Shown piece after piece: positions 1 to 8,591 of a stretch of 64,000 nt of DNA (positions within the stretch are counted from its first letter, which is position 1; each line of letters begins with the position of its first letter). A program made the position numbers and the translations under genes. A model generated the notes under the pieces. The model did no database searches and was not told the DNA's origin. It saw nothing but the letters and a program-made list of their open reading frames with translations. This DNA comes from an uncultured Aquabacterium sp. (GTDB lineage Bacteria > Pseudomonadota > Gammaproteobacteria > Burkholderiales > Burkholderiaceae_C): NCBI RefSeq assembly GCF_947366995.1, contig NZ_CANBCC010000001.1, positions 1 through 64,000 of the forward strand. Reading direction: 5' to 3'.

Positions 1-51
1 CCAAATTTGCTGTGTTGCACTGCATGCTGCAGCACAGATGCAAAAGCAGTT

Positions 52-78
52 AAAAGCCACCCGACGGGTGGCTTTTTT
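52..78 (+). terminator. Rho-independent terminator (bidirectional-looking)
   Basis: An 11-bp stem, AAAAGCCACCC paired with GGGTGGCTTTT around a GAC loop, is followed by a T run. The A run on the 5' side means it could also work on the opposite strand. It probably ends a gene lying left of the window, since the first gene here starts at 156. Confidence 0.85.
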
Positions 79-155
79 CTTTGGCGCGCGACCTGCAGCG
101 GCGTGATCTTGTAGAAACGCGAGCGTGTCTGAACAGACGTGCAAGTGAGGTCGAC

Positions 156-500
156 ATGCGGTGCGGTTGGTTGAAGCTCGTGGCGCTGGGGTGGCTGGGC
201 GCCCTGCTGCAGCCCGCCAGCGCCGAGTCGCTGCGGTGCACCGGTGGCAGCGTGACCGAAGGCGATCTGCGCATCACGCTGATGGACCGGTGTGGCGCCC
301 CCCGGCTGAGCGATGCCTACTGCGCCCCCGTCGCAGGCCCCGGCTTTCAGCCCGTTCCGCCCTGGCTCGGGTCGTTCGTGGCGCCCTGTGTGGTGACGGA
401 AGAGTGGCTTTACGACCGCGGACCCGGTAATCTGCCTGTGACGGTGCGTTTGCGCGCGGGGCAGGTGCAGTCCATTCATTACGGGCACTCCTCGCGCTGA
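156..500 (+). CDS. DUF2845 domain-containing exported protein
   Basis: Protein of 114 residues with a signal peptide (about residues 1-23, ending ASA) and a short mature domain. The LRC...G..EGD pattern followed by a DRCGAP motif is typical of DUF2845, a small family of unknown function. Four cysteines in the mature part could form disulfides in the periplasm. The ATG at 156 is chosen because GTGAGG lies just upstream and the signal peptide begins there; a frame extension back to 81 adds only a polar, Arg-rich stretch. The gene follows a terminator and has no evident operon partner. Confidence 0.75.
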   Translation: MRCGWLKLVALGWLGALLQPASAESLRCTGGSVTEGDLRITLMDRCGAPRLSDAYCAPVAGPGFQPVPPWLGSFVAPCVVTEEWLYDRGPGNLPVTVRLRAGQVQSIHYGHSSR

Positions 501-601
501 CCTCGGCAGGCCCGAGGGCATGGCACCGTCCGGCTGCGCAAGGCTGCACACTGGCGCGAACCAGGGGCTTCGGCCCTGTCACGACACCAAGGAGGCAGAC
601 C

Positions 602-823
602 ATGGGGGGTTCATCCCGACAGGGCATGACGCCTGCGCAGCAGGAGGATCGGCCAAAGCCGCACGAGGGGCCAGCGCCGGGCTATGTGCCAGGTGAATCG
701 GCTGCCGGTGAGGAAGACCCTGGCGCTTCGCTCGACACCCCGCCTGACGAGCCGGAATCGGTTCCGCCGGTGCCCGATGCGGATGCATCCACAGGCCATG
801 GGGCAGGGGCCCTGCGACGCTGA
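602..823 (+). CDS. Small acidic proline-rich hypothetical protein
   Basis: 73 codons, hydrophilic, rich in Pro, Glu, Asp and Gly, with no signal peptide or membrane segment and probably disordered. A textbook ribosome binding site (AAGGAGG, 589-595) lies 6 nt before the ATG. That is the best reason to believe it is translated, as the amino acid sequence matches no family I know. Its stop at 821-823 is 10 nt before the start of the periplasmic binding protein gene, so it may be a leader gene of the sensory operon that follows. It could instead be a chance frame whose SD serves no product. Confidence 0.5.
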   Translation: MGGSSRQGMTPAQQEDRPKPHEGPAPGYVPGESAAGEEDPGASLDTPPDEPESVPPVPDADASTGHGAGALRR

Positions 824-833
824 TGGAATGAGC

Positions 834-1823
834 ATGACACGGCGGTGCCTGTGGCTGATGCTGACGCTGCTGTGCTGGGCGGCGGGAATCGCCCCCGCCG
901 GGGCGGCCGGGATGGTGTTCGGGCTGGCGGGCAAGCGGGTGGACGATGCCAATTTTCAGGCGGCGTGGCGGGGGTGTGAGGCGGAAGCCCGTCGCCAGGG
1001 TGACCGGTGCCTTCATCTGGGTGAGCCGGGCCCGGCCAACGTGCGGGTGCAGGACGCCGCCATTCGGCAGGCGCTGGAAGAAGGTCTTCATGGGCTTGCG
1101 GTGTCGGTGACGCACTCGGCGTACCTTGCGGAGCACGGTCTGGCGCGCGCACGAGCGGATGGCGTGCCCGTGGTCACGTTCGACTCCGACCTTGATGCAT
1201 CGCACCAGGCGCTGCGCCGCAGCTACATCGGGCCGGATAACGAGGCCTTCGGGCGCACGCTGGGTGATCTGGTGCGCCAGCGCCTGCCGCGCGGCGGCAA
1301 GGTCTGCCTGATGAGTGCCGACGCCCATGATCCCAACCTCGATCTGCGTCTCAAGGGCGTGCGTCGGTCGCTCGGGCAGGACGCGAGTGCCGGTGCGGCG
1401 CCGCTGCGGGGGCAGGCGGGCTGGACGGAGTTGGCGCGCTGCCCCTGGTTCAACGGCGATCAGCCCGAGCGGGCCCGCCGGCAGATGGTGCTCTCGCTTG
1501 ACACGTTGAAGGCGGACGTGCTGATTTCGGTCGGGCACTGGCCGGTGGCCGACGTGGCCGCCTATGAAGCTGCGATACAGGGCCTTGCGCCCCGGAAAGA
1601 GAACGCGGGCGAGGCGGTGTTCGTCGGCATCGGCACGATGACAGCGGGGCAGGTTTTGCTGCTGAGGCGAGGGCTGCTGGGTGGGGCGGTCGAGCTGGAT
1701 TTCGACGCCATGGGTCGCGCTGCCTACCTCGCCATGAAGCGGCTGGCCGGCGGCGGGCGTGTGGACGCGTTCGTTCGCACCCCGTTCAAGGTTCACGTGG
1801 GCGCGGCGGGAGGCACGCCATGA
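834..1823 (+). CDS. Periplasmic sugar-binding-type protein (RbsB/LuxP-like), sensory partner of the adjacent kinase
   Basis: About 329 residues: signal peptide (residues 1 to about 24) and a two-lobe periplasmic binding protein fold of the ribose/galactose class. Visible landmarks are the GLAGKRVDDANFQ start of the first strand, the VPVVTFDSD segment and YIGPDNEAFG, which matches the family's Y.G.DN..aG motif. No permease or ATPase gene is nearby. The gene overlaps the next one, a hybrid histidine kinase, by ATGA (1820-1823), implying translational coupling. I infer that it presents a ligand to the kinase's periplasmic domain, as LuxP does for LuxQ or TorT for TorS. ATG 834 is preferred over 828 because GATGGA lies 6 nt upstream. 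The ligand cannot be told from sequence. Confidence 0.75.
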   Translation: MTRRCLWLMLTLLCWAAGIAPAGAAGMVFGLAGKRVDDANFQAAWRGCEAEARRQGDRCLHLGEPGPANVRVQDAAIRQALEEGLHGLAVSVTHSAYLAEHGLARARADGVPVVTFDSDLDASHQALRRSYIGPDNEAFGRTLGDLVRQRLPRGGKVCLMSADAHDPNLDLRLKGVRRSLGQDASAGAAPLRGQAGWTELARCPWFNGDQPERARRQMVLSLDTLKADVLISVGHWPVADVAAYEAAIQGLAPRKENAGEAVFVGIGTMTAGQVLLLRRGLLGGAVELDFDAMGRAAYLAMKRLAGGGRVDAFVRTPFKVHVGAAGGTP

Positions 1824-4800
1824 GTGCATCCCGACCGGAGCCGGGACCGGACCGCATCACGCCGCTGTCGAGGGTGTTGCTGTGGCGGGTGATTGGCTTC
1901 AGCCTGCTGTTGTCCATCGGGGCGGCGTTGCTGGTGGCCCATCTGCAGAAGAACCACGAGGCGGCGCAGCAGCGCGCCTTGCTGGACGCCGTGGTGTCCG
2001 TGCACCGGGTTGCGCTGTCCCGGGCCTTGTGGGAGCTCGACGACCAGGCGGTGGCCGCGCAACTGGCCGCGCTGCACCGTTTCCCGGTGGTGTTGTCGGC
2101 CGAAGTGCAAGGTGGCGGCCTGAGTCAGCGCTATGCCCGCGAGGGCGTGGCCGCGCGGGGCAGCGTGCAGACCGTGCGCGAGCCGCTGCACGCCCCGGGC
2201 AGCGACGAGGTCATCGGCATCTGGCATCTGACGCTCGATGAGGCCGCTCTGCAGGGTGAGGTGTGGACTCAGACCCGACGCTTCCTGATGCTGGTGGTGC
2301 CCTTGCTGCTGCTGATGGGCGGGCTGGTGTTCTGGCTGGTGCGCAGGCGGGTCGGGCATCCGGTCTCGGCGTTGTCGCACCACCTGGGCACGCTGCTGTC
2401 GGGGAACCTGGCCACGCCAGCGCCCGAACCACGGCATCGCCCCGCCACGGAGTTGCACCGGCTGGCCAGGGGCATCACGGGACTTCAGCAGGCGCTGGCC
2501 CAGGAACTGGCCCATCGGGACGCGGTGGCGCGCGAACTGGCCACCCAGCGTGACGAGCTCAACATGGTGCTGGCGCGTCAGACGCAGCGCCTTGACGGCG
2601 TGCTGAGTCACATGGCCGACGGCGCCGGCCTGCTGGACGAGGCGGGCAGCATTGTGCTGATGAACCCGGCGTGGGCCCAGATGCTGGGTTGTGGCGCGCC
2701 GCACGAGGCCACGCCCATGCCGGTGGAAAGCTGGCTGCGGTCGCCATCCTGGCCCGAGGTGTGCCAGATGCTGCGCGAGCAGGACCGGGTGGTGGGCTGC
2801 GAACTGACGATGTCGCACCAGGGGGGCGTGTTGCCGGTGGAGGCCAGCCTGTCGGTGATCGAGCGGGGACACGCGGGGGCGGTGGTGCGGGTGCAGATCG
2901 TGCTGCGCGACCTCAGTCAGCGGCGCCAGACCGAGCAGGCCCTGATCGACGCGCGGGAGGAGGCCATGGCCATGGCGCGCGCCAGGAGCGCCTTCCTGAC
3001 GAACATGAGCCACGAGATCCGCACCCCGATGAACGCGGTGCTGGGCATGACGGAGCTGGCCCTGCGGACCAGCCTGTCGCCCCAGCAGCGTGACTACCTG
3101 CAGAAGTCTCGGCAGGCGGCCACCTCGCTACTGGCCATGCTGGACGACATCCTCGATTTGTCCGGCATCGAGAGCGGGCGTCTGACACTGCAGCATCAGC
3201 CCTTCCTGCTGGACGACGTGCTGGACCAGGTCATGGGCGCCGTGGCCCTGCCGGCCCAGCAGAAGGGGCTGGTTCTGGTTCTGGATGCGGTGTTCGACCA
3301 GCCGCAACGGCCGGTGGGCGACGGGCCCCGGTTGGCACAGGTGCTCACCAAGCTGTGCCACAACGCCGTGAAGTTCACCGATGCGGGCGAAGTGAGCCTG
3401 ACGGTGCGCATGACCTCGCCGCCCGGCGCGCAGACGAGCTGGCTGGTGGCCGCTGTGCGGGACACGGGGGCGGGCATCCCACCGGAAGACCAGGCTCGCG
3501 TGTTCCAGCCGTTCCAGCAGGGCGACGACTCGGCGACGCGGCGGCATGGGGGCGGGGGACTGGGGCTGGCCATCAGCCGCCATGTGGTCGAGCGCATGGG
3601 CGGCACACTGACCTTGCGCAGCGACGTCGACACCGGGTGTGACGTCACGGTGCAACTGCCGCTGAGCCTGGATCCCGTGGATGGGGCGGGCGAGAGCCCC
3701 GCAGCCTGGCCGGAGGGGCCGTGGCGAAGCTGGCGCGTGCTGGTCGTGCATGCTCACCCGGAAGCGGCCCACGTGTTGCAGAGGCAACTGGAAGTCCTCG
3801 GGTTGACGGCGTCGGTGGCGAGCGGACGAGAGGCCGCCTTGCGCGCGCTTTCCGAGGCCGATGCAGCAGACGCCCCCTGGGACGCCGTTGTCCTGAACTG
3901 GTTGATGCCCGATGCCGATGTGCTCGCACTGGCCCGAGACGTGGCGCAACTCGGACTGGCGCAGGTGCCATTGCGGCTGCTCGCGTGTGCGCCGGGCAGC
4001 GAGGCGCCGCTGCTGGCGGCCGGCGGCAACCTGTTCGATGCGGCGCTGCCCCAGCCAGCCTCGACCACCGCGCTGGCACACGAGCTGGCCCGCCTGGCCG
4101 AGCGGGCGAGATCGGCCAGCGCGCCCGGCGAGGCGGCGGCGCGGACGCCGTCGGCTGCGCCCACGGTTTCCTCGAGCGTGAAAGGAGCGGCACTGTCCGG
4201 GCTGCGTGTGCTGCTGGTCGAAGACAACCCCTTCAATCAGCAGGTGGCGGCTGAGTTGCTGATGGATGCGGGTGCCCGGGTGACGGTGGCCGAACAGGGC
4301 CAGGCGGCGCTGGACCACCTGGCACGTGAACCGGTCGACGTCGTGCTGATGGACATCCAGATGCCCGTGATGGACGGCCTGGAGGCCACCCGCCGCATTC
4401 GAGACAACCCGGCGTGGGCCGATCTGCCCGTGCTGGCGGTGACCGCCCACACCCAGGCCAGCGACCGCGAGGCCGCGCTGGATGCCGGCATGGACGAGGT
4501 GCTGACCAAGCCGCTCGGCGTGGCGATGCTGATCGATGCGCTGTGTCGCTGGCGGCATGGACGCCGCCAGGCGGCCCCGGTTCAACAGGCCGCACCCGCA
4601 CCAGTGCCGGCTGCGGCGCCAGTGGCGGCAGCTGCACCCCCCGACTTGCCAGGCATCGACCGCGCGCTGGGAGAGCTGCACTGCGGTGGCCGCCCTGCGC
4701 TGCACCAGCACCTGCTGGACATCTTTTTCAAGGCTCACCGGGACGTGGCCCGGCGGCTGTCCGATCAGATCGCGGCACCAGACTGGCCTGCCGCTGCGCG

Positions 4801-5008
4801 AGTGCTTCATGTGCTGAAGGCCGACGCGGCCACGGTGGGGGCCACGCGGCTGGCCGATGTGGCTCGCTCACTGGAAACCGCCTTGCTTGGCGAAGACCAG
4901 GCGGCCGTTCAGCTGCACAAGGCCGAACTGGACCTCGCACTGGACGAGGTGCTGCGCGGGCTGGCGCGCCGGCCGGCCTCCGGTGCCCCGAGCCCGGCAC
5001 CGGCCTGA
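1820..5008 (+). CDS. Hybrid sensor histidine kinase (PAS-HisKA-HATPase-REC-REC-HPt)
   Basis: 1062 residues. TM1 at about 18-41, a periplasmic segment of about 110 residues, TM2 at about 154-174, HAMP-like and coiled linker, PAS domain (about 260-375), and HisKA with phospho-acceptor His398 in MSHEIRTPMN. HATPase_c shows N-box N515 and a glycine-rich GGGGLGLAISRH lid. The first receiver is degenerate: the phospho-acceptor position carries Asn693 (VVLNWLMP) and its acidic pocket is replaced by HAH. The second receiver is intact (VEDN, Asp845 in LMDIQMP, TKP lysine). A C-terminal HPt domain carries His997 (HVLKADAATVGA). This is the usual layout for a multi-step phosphorelay ending on a separate response regulator, but none is encoded nearby. 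The ATGA overlap ties it to the binding protein upstream. Confidence 0.9.
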   Translation: MSASRPEPGPDRITPLSRVLLWRVIGFSLLLSIGAALLVAHLQKNHEAAQQRALLDAVVSVHRVALSRALWELDDQAVAAQLAALHRFPVVLSAEVQGGGLSQRYAREGVAARGSVQTVREPLHAPGSDEVIGIWHLTLDEAALQGEVWTQTRRFLMLVVPLLLLMGGLVFWLVRRRVGHPVSALSHHLGTLLSGNLATPAPEPRHRPATELHRLARGITGLQQALAQELAHRDAVARELATQRDELNMVLARQTQRLDGVLSHMADGAGLLDEAGSIVLMNPAWAQMLGCGAPHEATPMPVESWLRSPSWPEVCQMLREQDRVVGCELTMSHQGGVLPVEASLSVIERGHAGAVVRVQIVLRDLSQRRQTEQALIDAREEAMAMARARSAFLTNMSHEIRTPMNAVLGMTELALRTSLSPQQRDYLQKSRQAATSLLAMLDDILDLSGIESGRLTLQHQPFLLDDVLDQVMGAVALPAQQKGLVLVLDAVFDQPQRPVGDGPRLAQVLTKLCHNAVKFTDAGEVSLTVRMTSPPGAQTSWLVAAVRDTGAGIPPEDQARVFQPFQQGDDSATRRHGGGGLGLAISRHVVERMGGTLTLRSDVDTGCDVTVQLPLSLDPVDGAGESPAAWPEGPWRSWRVLVVHAHPEAAHVLQRQLEVLGLTASVASGREAALRALSEADAADAPWDAVVLNWLMPDADVLALARDVAQLGLAQVPLRLLACAPGSEAPLLAAGGNLFDAALPQPASTTALAHELARLAERARSASAPGEAAARTPSAAPTVSSSVKGAALSGLRVLLVEDNPFNQQVAAELLMDAGARVTVAEQGQAALDHLAREPVDVVLMDIQMPVMDGLEATRRIRDNPAWADLPVLAVTAHTQASDREAALDAGMDEVLTKPLGVAMLIDALCRWRHGRRQAAPVQQAAPAPVPAAAPVAAAAPPDLPGIDRALGELHCGGRPALHQHLLDIFFKAHRDVARRLSDQIAAPDWPAAARVLHVLKADAATVGATRLADVARSLETALLGEDQAAVQLHKAELDLALDEVLRGLARRPASGAPSPAPA

Positions 5009-5026
5009 AAAGCCGTCCGCCGATGC

Positions 5027-5368
5027 TCAGCGGGCGTCCGGGCAGCGGTAAACCTGAGCCGACAGGGTGGTGCGGCGGTCTCCCACCACGGGCTTGTCCC
5101 AGACGACGTGGGTGCCACCCAACCGGTCGGCCTGCCACAGCAGGGTCTGGCGCGCATTCTCGGCGCCCTGCGGCCCCAACAGGCCCACGAGGCCCGAACT
5201 GGTTTCGATGCGTTCCAGGAACGTGCAGCCCTGGGGGGCATCGCCGGCAATGACGCGCACGGGGCCGCTGTAGCGGTCGGGCGTCATCGGGTTGCTGGCA
5301 CAGCCGGCGAGGCCGACGAGGATGGCGCCGGCGATCAGCGCGCGCGTCAGGGTGGTGCAGGTCGTCAT
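5027..5368 (-). CDS. Small outer-membrane-type lipoprotein, DUF4156-like
   Basis: 113 residues with a lipoprotein signal peptide ending LVGLAGC, followed by ASNP, so the acyl-Cys is about residue 22. The mature part contains GCTFLERI and a C-terminal strand-rich region, resembling DUF4156/RcsF-like small lipoproteins, whose function is mostly unknown. The ATG at 5368 is chosen because AAGGA precedes it and it leaves a normal signal peptide; in-frame upstream starts would add a non-signal extension. It converges with the hybrid kinase gene with only 18 bp between stop codons. Confidence 0.7.
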   Translation of the reverse strand: MTTCTTLTRALIAGAILVGLAGCASNPMTPDRYSGPVRVIAGDAPQGCTFLERIETSSGLVGLLGPQGAENARQTLLWQADRLGGTHVVWDKPVVGDRRTTLSAQVYRCPDAR

Positions 5369-5489
5369 GATTCTTGTCCTTCTGCTCACCATTGAGCCAC
5401 CTGCACACTCTATTACCACCGGGGCGCGGGTGGGGGCCTGCATCCCTGATGCGGATCAGGTCGAGTGCGCTCGGCGTGGTGCCGGCGCC

Positions 5490-6107
5490 TCATTGCGCTG
5501 CGATGGGCGCCAGGGCGGGAAAGGCGCGATGCAGGCCCGAGATCAGCATCTCGACCGCCATGGCCGACAGCAGCAGCCCCATGAAGCGTTCCAACGCCAC
5601 GAGGCCCGAGGGCCCCAGTCGCCGCGACAGGCGGTCGGCCGAAGCAAGCACCACCCAGCCCACCGCCATGGCCAGCACAATGGCGGCCGTCCATGACCAG
5701 GCGCGATCCGGCTGCCGTGAGGCCAGCAGCACCACCGTGGCCAGCGCCGAGGGGCCGGCGATCAGCGGGATGGCGAGCGGCACCAGCATGGGTTCGCCCT
5801 CGGTGGTCTGCGACGCGAAGCTCACGCCCATGCTGGGAAAGGCCATGCCCAGGGCGATCAGGAAGAGGATGACGCCGCCTGCGATCTCGAGCGACACGTT
5901 GGTGAGGTGCATGGCCTGCAACAGGCGCTCGCCCACCAGCATGAACAGCAGCAGCATCACCGTGGCGATGAGGCATTCCCGCGTGATGACGAGCAGGCGT
6001 CGCTCGCGCGGCACATTGCGCAGCAGGCTGATGACGACGGGCACGTTGCCCAGCGGGTCGGTCACGATCAGCAGCACGATGAAGGCAGAGAGGAAATCGT
6101 GTTCCAT
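5490..6107 (-). CDS. MarC family integral membrane protein
   Basis: 205 residues, six hydrophobic segments. The N-terminal FIVLLIVTDPLGNVPV and the central AIPLIAGPSALATVVLL are the repeat signatures of the MarC/UPF0056 family (Pfam MarC). The family has unknown function, and the early link to multiple antibiotic resistance has not held up. It sits inner-membrane, 23 bp downstream of the EamA transporter on the same strand, so the two are probably co-transcribed. The start is placed at 6107 because this Met begins the first membrane segment. Confidence 0.88.
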   Translation of the reverse strand: MEHDFLSAFIVLLIVTDPLGNVPVVISLLRNVPRERRLLVITRECLIATVMLLLFMLVGERLLQAMHLTNVSLEIAGGVILFLIALGMAFPSMGVSFASQTTEGEPMLVPLAIPLIAGPSALATVVLLASRQPDRAWSWTAAIVLAMAVGWVVLASADRLSRRLGPSGLVALERFMGLLLSAMAVEMLISGLHRAFPALAPIAAQ

Positions 6108-6130
6108 GGTGCGCTCGGCAAGAAGGAGGG

Positions 6131-7054
6131 TCAGACGCGGGCCGCTTCGGCATCCGGCGCCCGGGCCGGCCACTGCGACAGCATCACGCCGAGCACGATG
6201 AGCGCCGCGCCGATCAGCGCGCGCCCGGCCAACACCTCGTTGATGTACCAGATGGCCGTGAGCGAAGCGAAGACCGGCTCCAGCCCGTAGATCAGGGCCG
6301 CCTCGACCGCCCGCACCCGCGCCTGGCCCCACGCCTGCAGCCACACAATGCCGGCGCTGGCCAGCAGCCCCAGGTAGATCAGCGGCAGGAGGTGGTCTTC
6401 GGCACGCGCCAGCACCTCGGCCGGCACACCGCCTTGCCAGGCCACGCCCACACCACCCAGGCCCAGCATGACGACCGCCTGCACGGCGGCCAGCCGCTCG
6501 GGACGGCACCGCACGGGCGATCGCGCGCAGTACTCGAACAGCAGCACGTACACCGCGTAGACAAAGGCGCTGGCCAGCGTCAGCGTGTCGCCGAAGCTCC
6601 AGGGTGCGGCCTCGTAGAAAAGGCCGTACATGCCCACCACGCTGAGGGCCGCCCCAGCCAGCACGGGCCAGCCCAACCGCTGCCCCAGGCCGGCAGCCAG
6701 CAGGGGCACGATGACGACGTTCAGCCCGGTGATGAAGGCGTTGCGGTTGCTGCTGGTGAGCCCCAGACCGCTGACCTGCAGCGCCGTGGCACCGAACATC
6801 ACCGCCCCCATCAGCAAGCCCCAACGCAGCTCATGCGCCTGCACGCCCCGCAGGAAGGGCCACAGCACGGCACAGGCCACTGCAAAGCGCAGCGAGATGA
6901 TCTCGAGCGCCTGCAGGTCGCCGCTCATGGCCTTCATCGCCGGGAAGGTGGTGCCCCATACGACGGTGACGAGCACCAGCGCCGCAATGCCGACGCGGTG
7001 GCGAGAGCCCGCGCGCACGGGCGATGCAGGCTGAAGGGAAGACGTCTCACTCAT
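6131..7054 (-). CDS. DMT superfamily transporter (EamA domains)
   Basis: 307 residues, about ten membrane segments in two EamA repeats (about 20-145 and 165-295), the usual size for a drug/metabolite transporter. Family features include the VVWGTTFPAMK first helix and the E-P pair in YGLEPVFASL in the second repeat. Substrate cannot be predicted; relatives export amino acids, metabolites or drugs. It lies between the porin gene (25 bp upstream) and marC, all on the minus strand, so it may be the tail of the amino-acid transport operon. Export of an amino acid or catabolic intermediate is possible but unproven. Confidence 0.85.
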   Translation of the reverse strand: MSETSSLQPASPVRAGSRHRVGIAALVLVTVVWGTTFPAMKAMSGDLQALEIISLRFAVACAVLWPFLRGVQAHELRWGLLMGAVMFGATALQVSGLGLTSSNRNAFITGLNVVIVPLLAAGLGQRLGWPVLAGAALSVVGMYGLFYEAAPWSFGDTLTLASAFVYAVYVLLFEYCARSPVRCRPERLAAVQAVVMLGLGGVGVAWQGGVPAEVLARAEDHLLPLIYLGLLASAGIVWLQAWGQARVRAVEAALIYGLEPVFASLTAIWYINEVLAGRALIGAALIVLGVMLSQWPARAPDAEAARV

Positions 7055-7079
7055 GCGCGCGATGGGGCGGGTTGGCAGA

Positions 7080-8555
7080 TCAGTTGAAGGTGTAGCGCGC
7101 CATCAGGTTGAAGCGCGACAGCGAGCCCTTCTCGCCGGCCAGCGTCTCGCGCTCGCCCCAGATGTACTCGGCGCCCAGGTCCACGTTCTTCACCGGGTTG
7201 TAGATCAGACCGGCGTGCAACTGGTACATCCGCTTGTTGATGCCGTACTGGCCCGTGCCGAAGCCGTTGGTCAGCGCGTACTCGGTGTAGGCGTTGTTGA
7301 AGTTCTTCTGCCAGCCGCCCACGAAGTTGGCGCGCAGCGTGTCGCTGGCCTTGTACTGGTAGCCGATCACGGTGCCCAGGGCGCGCTCCATCAGGATGCG
7401 GTTGGCCTCGGTGTTGACGATCGCGCCTTCCAGGTAGTTGAAGTAGCGGCCCACGCCGTCGCCATAGGTCAGGCCCACGCTGAGGGTGTCCTGACCGCCG
7501 CGCAGCTTGATCAGGCCGGTGCCGGCGATGCCGTAGCCGCGCTTGTCGGCGTTGATGCCCGCATCATCGATGACCTTGACCTGCTGGGTCACGCCGCGCA
7601 CGCTGGCAGCGCCCCAGTCGAAGCCCTTGTCCCAACGGAGCACCAGATCGGGCGTCTTCGAGAAGCCAGATGCCGTCGTGCCGCGGGAGATTTCGCCCGT
7701 GTCAGGATCGACCGTCTTGGCGAGCGCATAGCTCACCGGGTTCTCCACGGCCACCGTGAAGCCACCCAGGTCTGGCGTGGCGTAGGTGTAGCGCACCACC
7801 GGCTGACGGATGAAGGTCGAACCGATGGGGCCGTTGAAGTCGACCGTCTCGGGCGCGTTGTCCACGTCCATGAAGGTCGACCAGGTCTGCCCCACCGTGA
7901 AGCCGGCGAACGTGGCCACGGCCTGACGCAGTCGGAAGTTGTACGAGTTGGTGGCCTGCTGGGTGTAGATGGCCTTCACGTCGCCGCTGACGGCCGAGCC
8001 ACCCAGGCGCGGGTCGTTGTTGAAGTCGCCTTCCAGCTTGATGCCCAGCGGGCCGTACGCCGTCGGGGTCGAGGTCTCGATGCCGATGCGCGACGTGCGG
8101 GCGTGCAGGTACGTTTCGCCCTTGCGCGCGGTGCTGCCGTTCAGCGGGGCGTAGGGGAGGAAGGTCGAGTAGTCGTTGCCGCCATTCGCGCCCTTGAATT
8201 CGCGCACGGCGTTCACTTCCACGTAGCCGTACAGCTTGATGGACGTGTCCGAGCCCGGCAGACGGAAGCTGCCCGGGATGTCGCCGGCCACGACCGCGTC
8301 CTTCTGCTTGAGCTCGACCTGCTCGATGCGCTCGGTCAGTGCGGCGGTGTCGGCGGCTGGCTGGGGCGCGGCCACCACGGCAGGTGCGGGCGCCGGCTTG
8401 GCGGCCTGCTGGCCCTTGAGCTCGTCCAGTTCCTTGCGCAGGCGCAGCACTTCGTTGCGCAGCAACTCGAAATCCTTGGCCGACTGGGCCAGGGCGGGCA
8501 GGGACGTGACGGAGGCGGCCAGCAGGGCCAGGCTCAGGGCGCTACGTTTCATCAT
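7080..8555 (-). CDS. Outer membrane porin, DcaP-like
   Basis: 491 residues: signal peptide (ends ALAQS), then a coiled-coil stretch (FELLRNEVLRLRKELDELKG), an Ala/Pro-rich linker, and a long beta-barrel domain beginning IKLYGYVEVNA and ending ARYTFN. The combination of N-terminal coiled coil and barrel is characteristic of DcaP family trimeric porins, which admit dicarboxylates and other small anions. The terminal residue is Asn after Phe, slightly off the usual terminal aromatic. Start chosen at 8555 (ATGATG) because CAAAGG lies 6 nt upstream. It follows the ABC transporter ATPase gene by 36 bp, suggesting it provides outer-membrane entry for the same nutrient. Confidence 0.82.
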   Translation of the reverse strand: MMKRSALSLALLAASVTSLPALAQSAKDFELLRNEVLRLRKELDELKGQQAAKPAPAPAVVAAPQPAADTAALTERIEQVELKQKDAVVAGDIPGSFRLPGSDTSIKLYGYVEVNAVREFKGANGGNDYSTFLPYAPLNGSTARKGETYLHARTSRIGIETSTPTAYGPLGIKLEGDFNNDPRLGGSAVSGDVKAIYTQQATNSYNFRLRQAVATFAGFTVGQTWSTFMDVDNAPETVDFNGPIGSTFIRQPVVRYTYATPDLGGFTVAVENPVSYALAKTVDPDTGEISRGTTASGFSKTPDLVLRWDKGFDWGAASVRGVTQQVKVIDDAGINADKRGYGIAGTGLIKLRGGQDTLSVGLTYGDGVGRYFNYLEGAIVNTEANRILMERALGTVIGYQYKASDTLRANFVGGWQKNFNNAYTEYALTNGFGTGQYGINKRMYQLHAGLIYNPVKNVDLGAEYIWGERETLAGEKGSLSRFNLMARYTFN

Positions 8556-8591
8556 GGTGTGCCTTTGCATGGGGAAAGTGGGGAAGGAAGC

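Noticed and set aside
5410-5490. TPP riboswitch-like sequence on the minus strand (ACCTGATCCGCATCAGG...) between marC and the lipoprotein gene
   Set aside because: Only the CCTGATC part matches the THI-box. The required 5' GGGGTGC/CTGAGA half and the GCG-AGGGA end are missing, and neither neighbour is a thiamin gene. It is more simply a hairpin (CCTGAT/ATCAGG).
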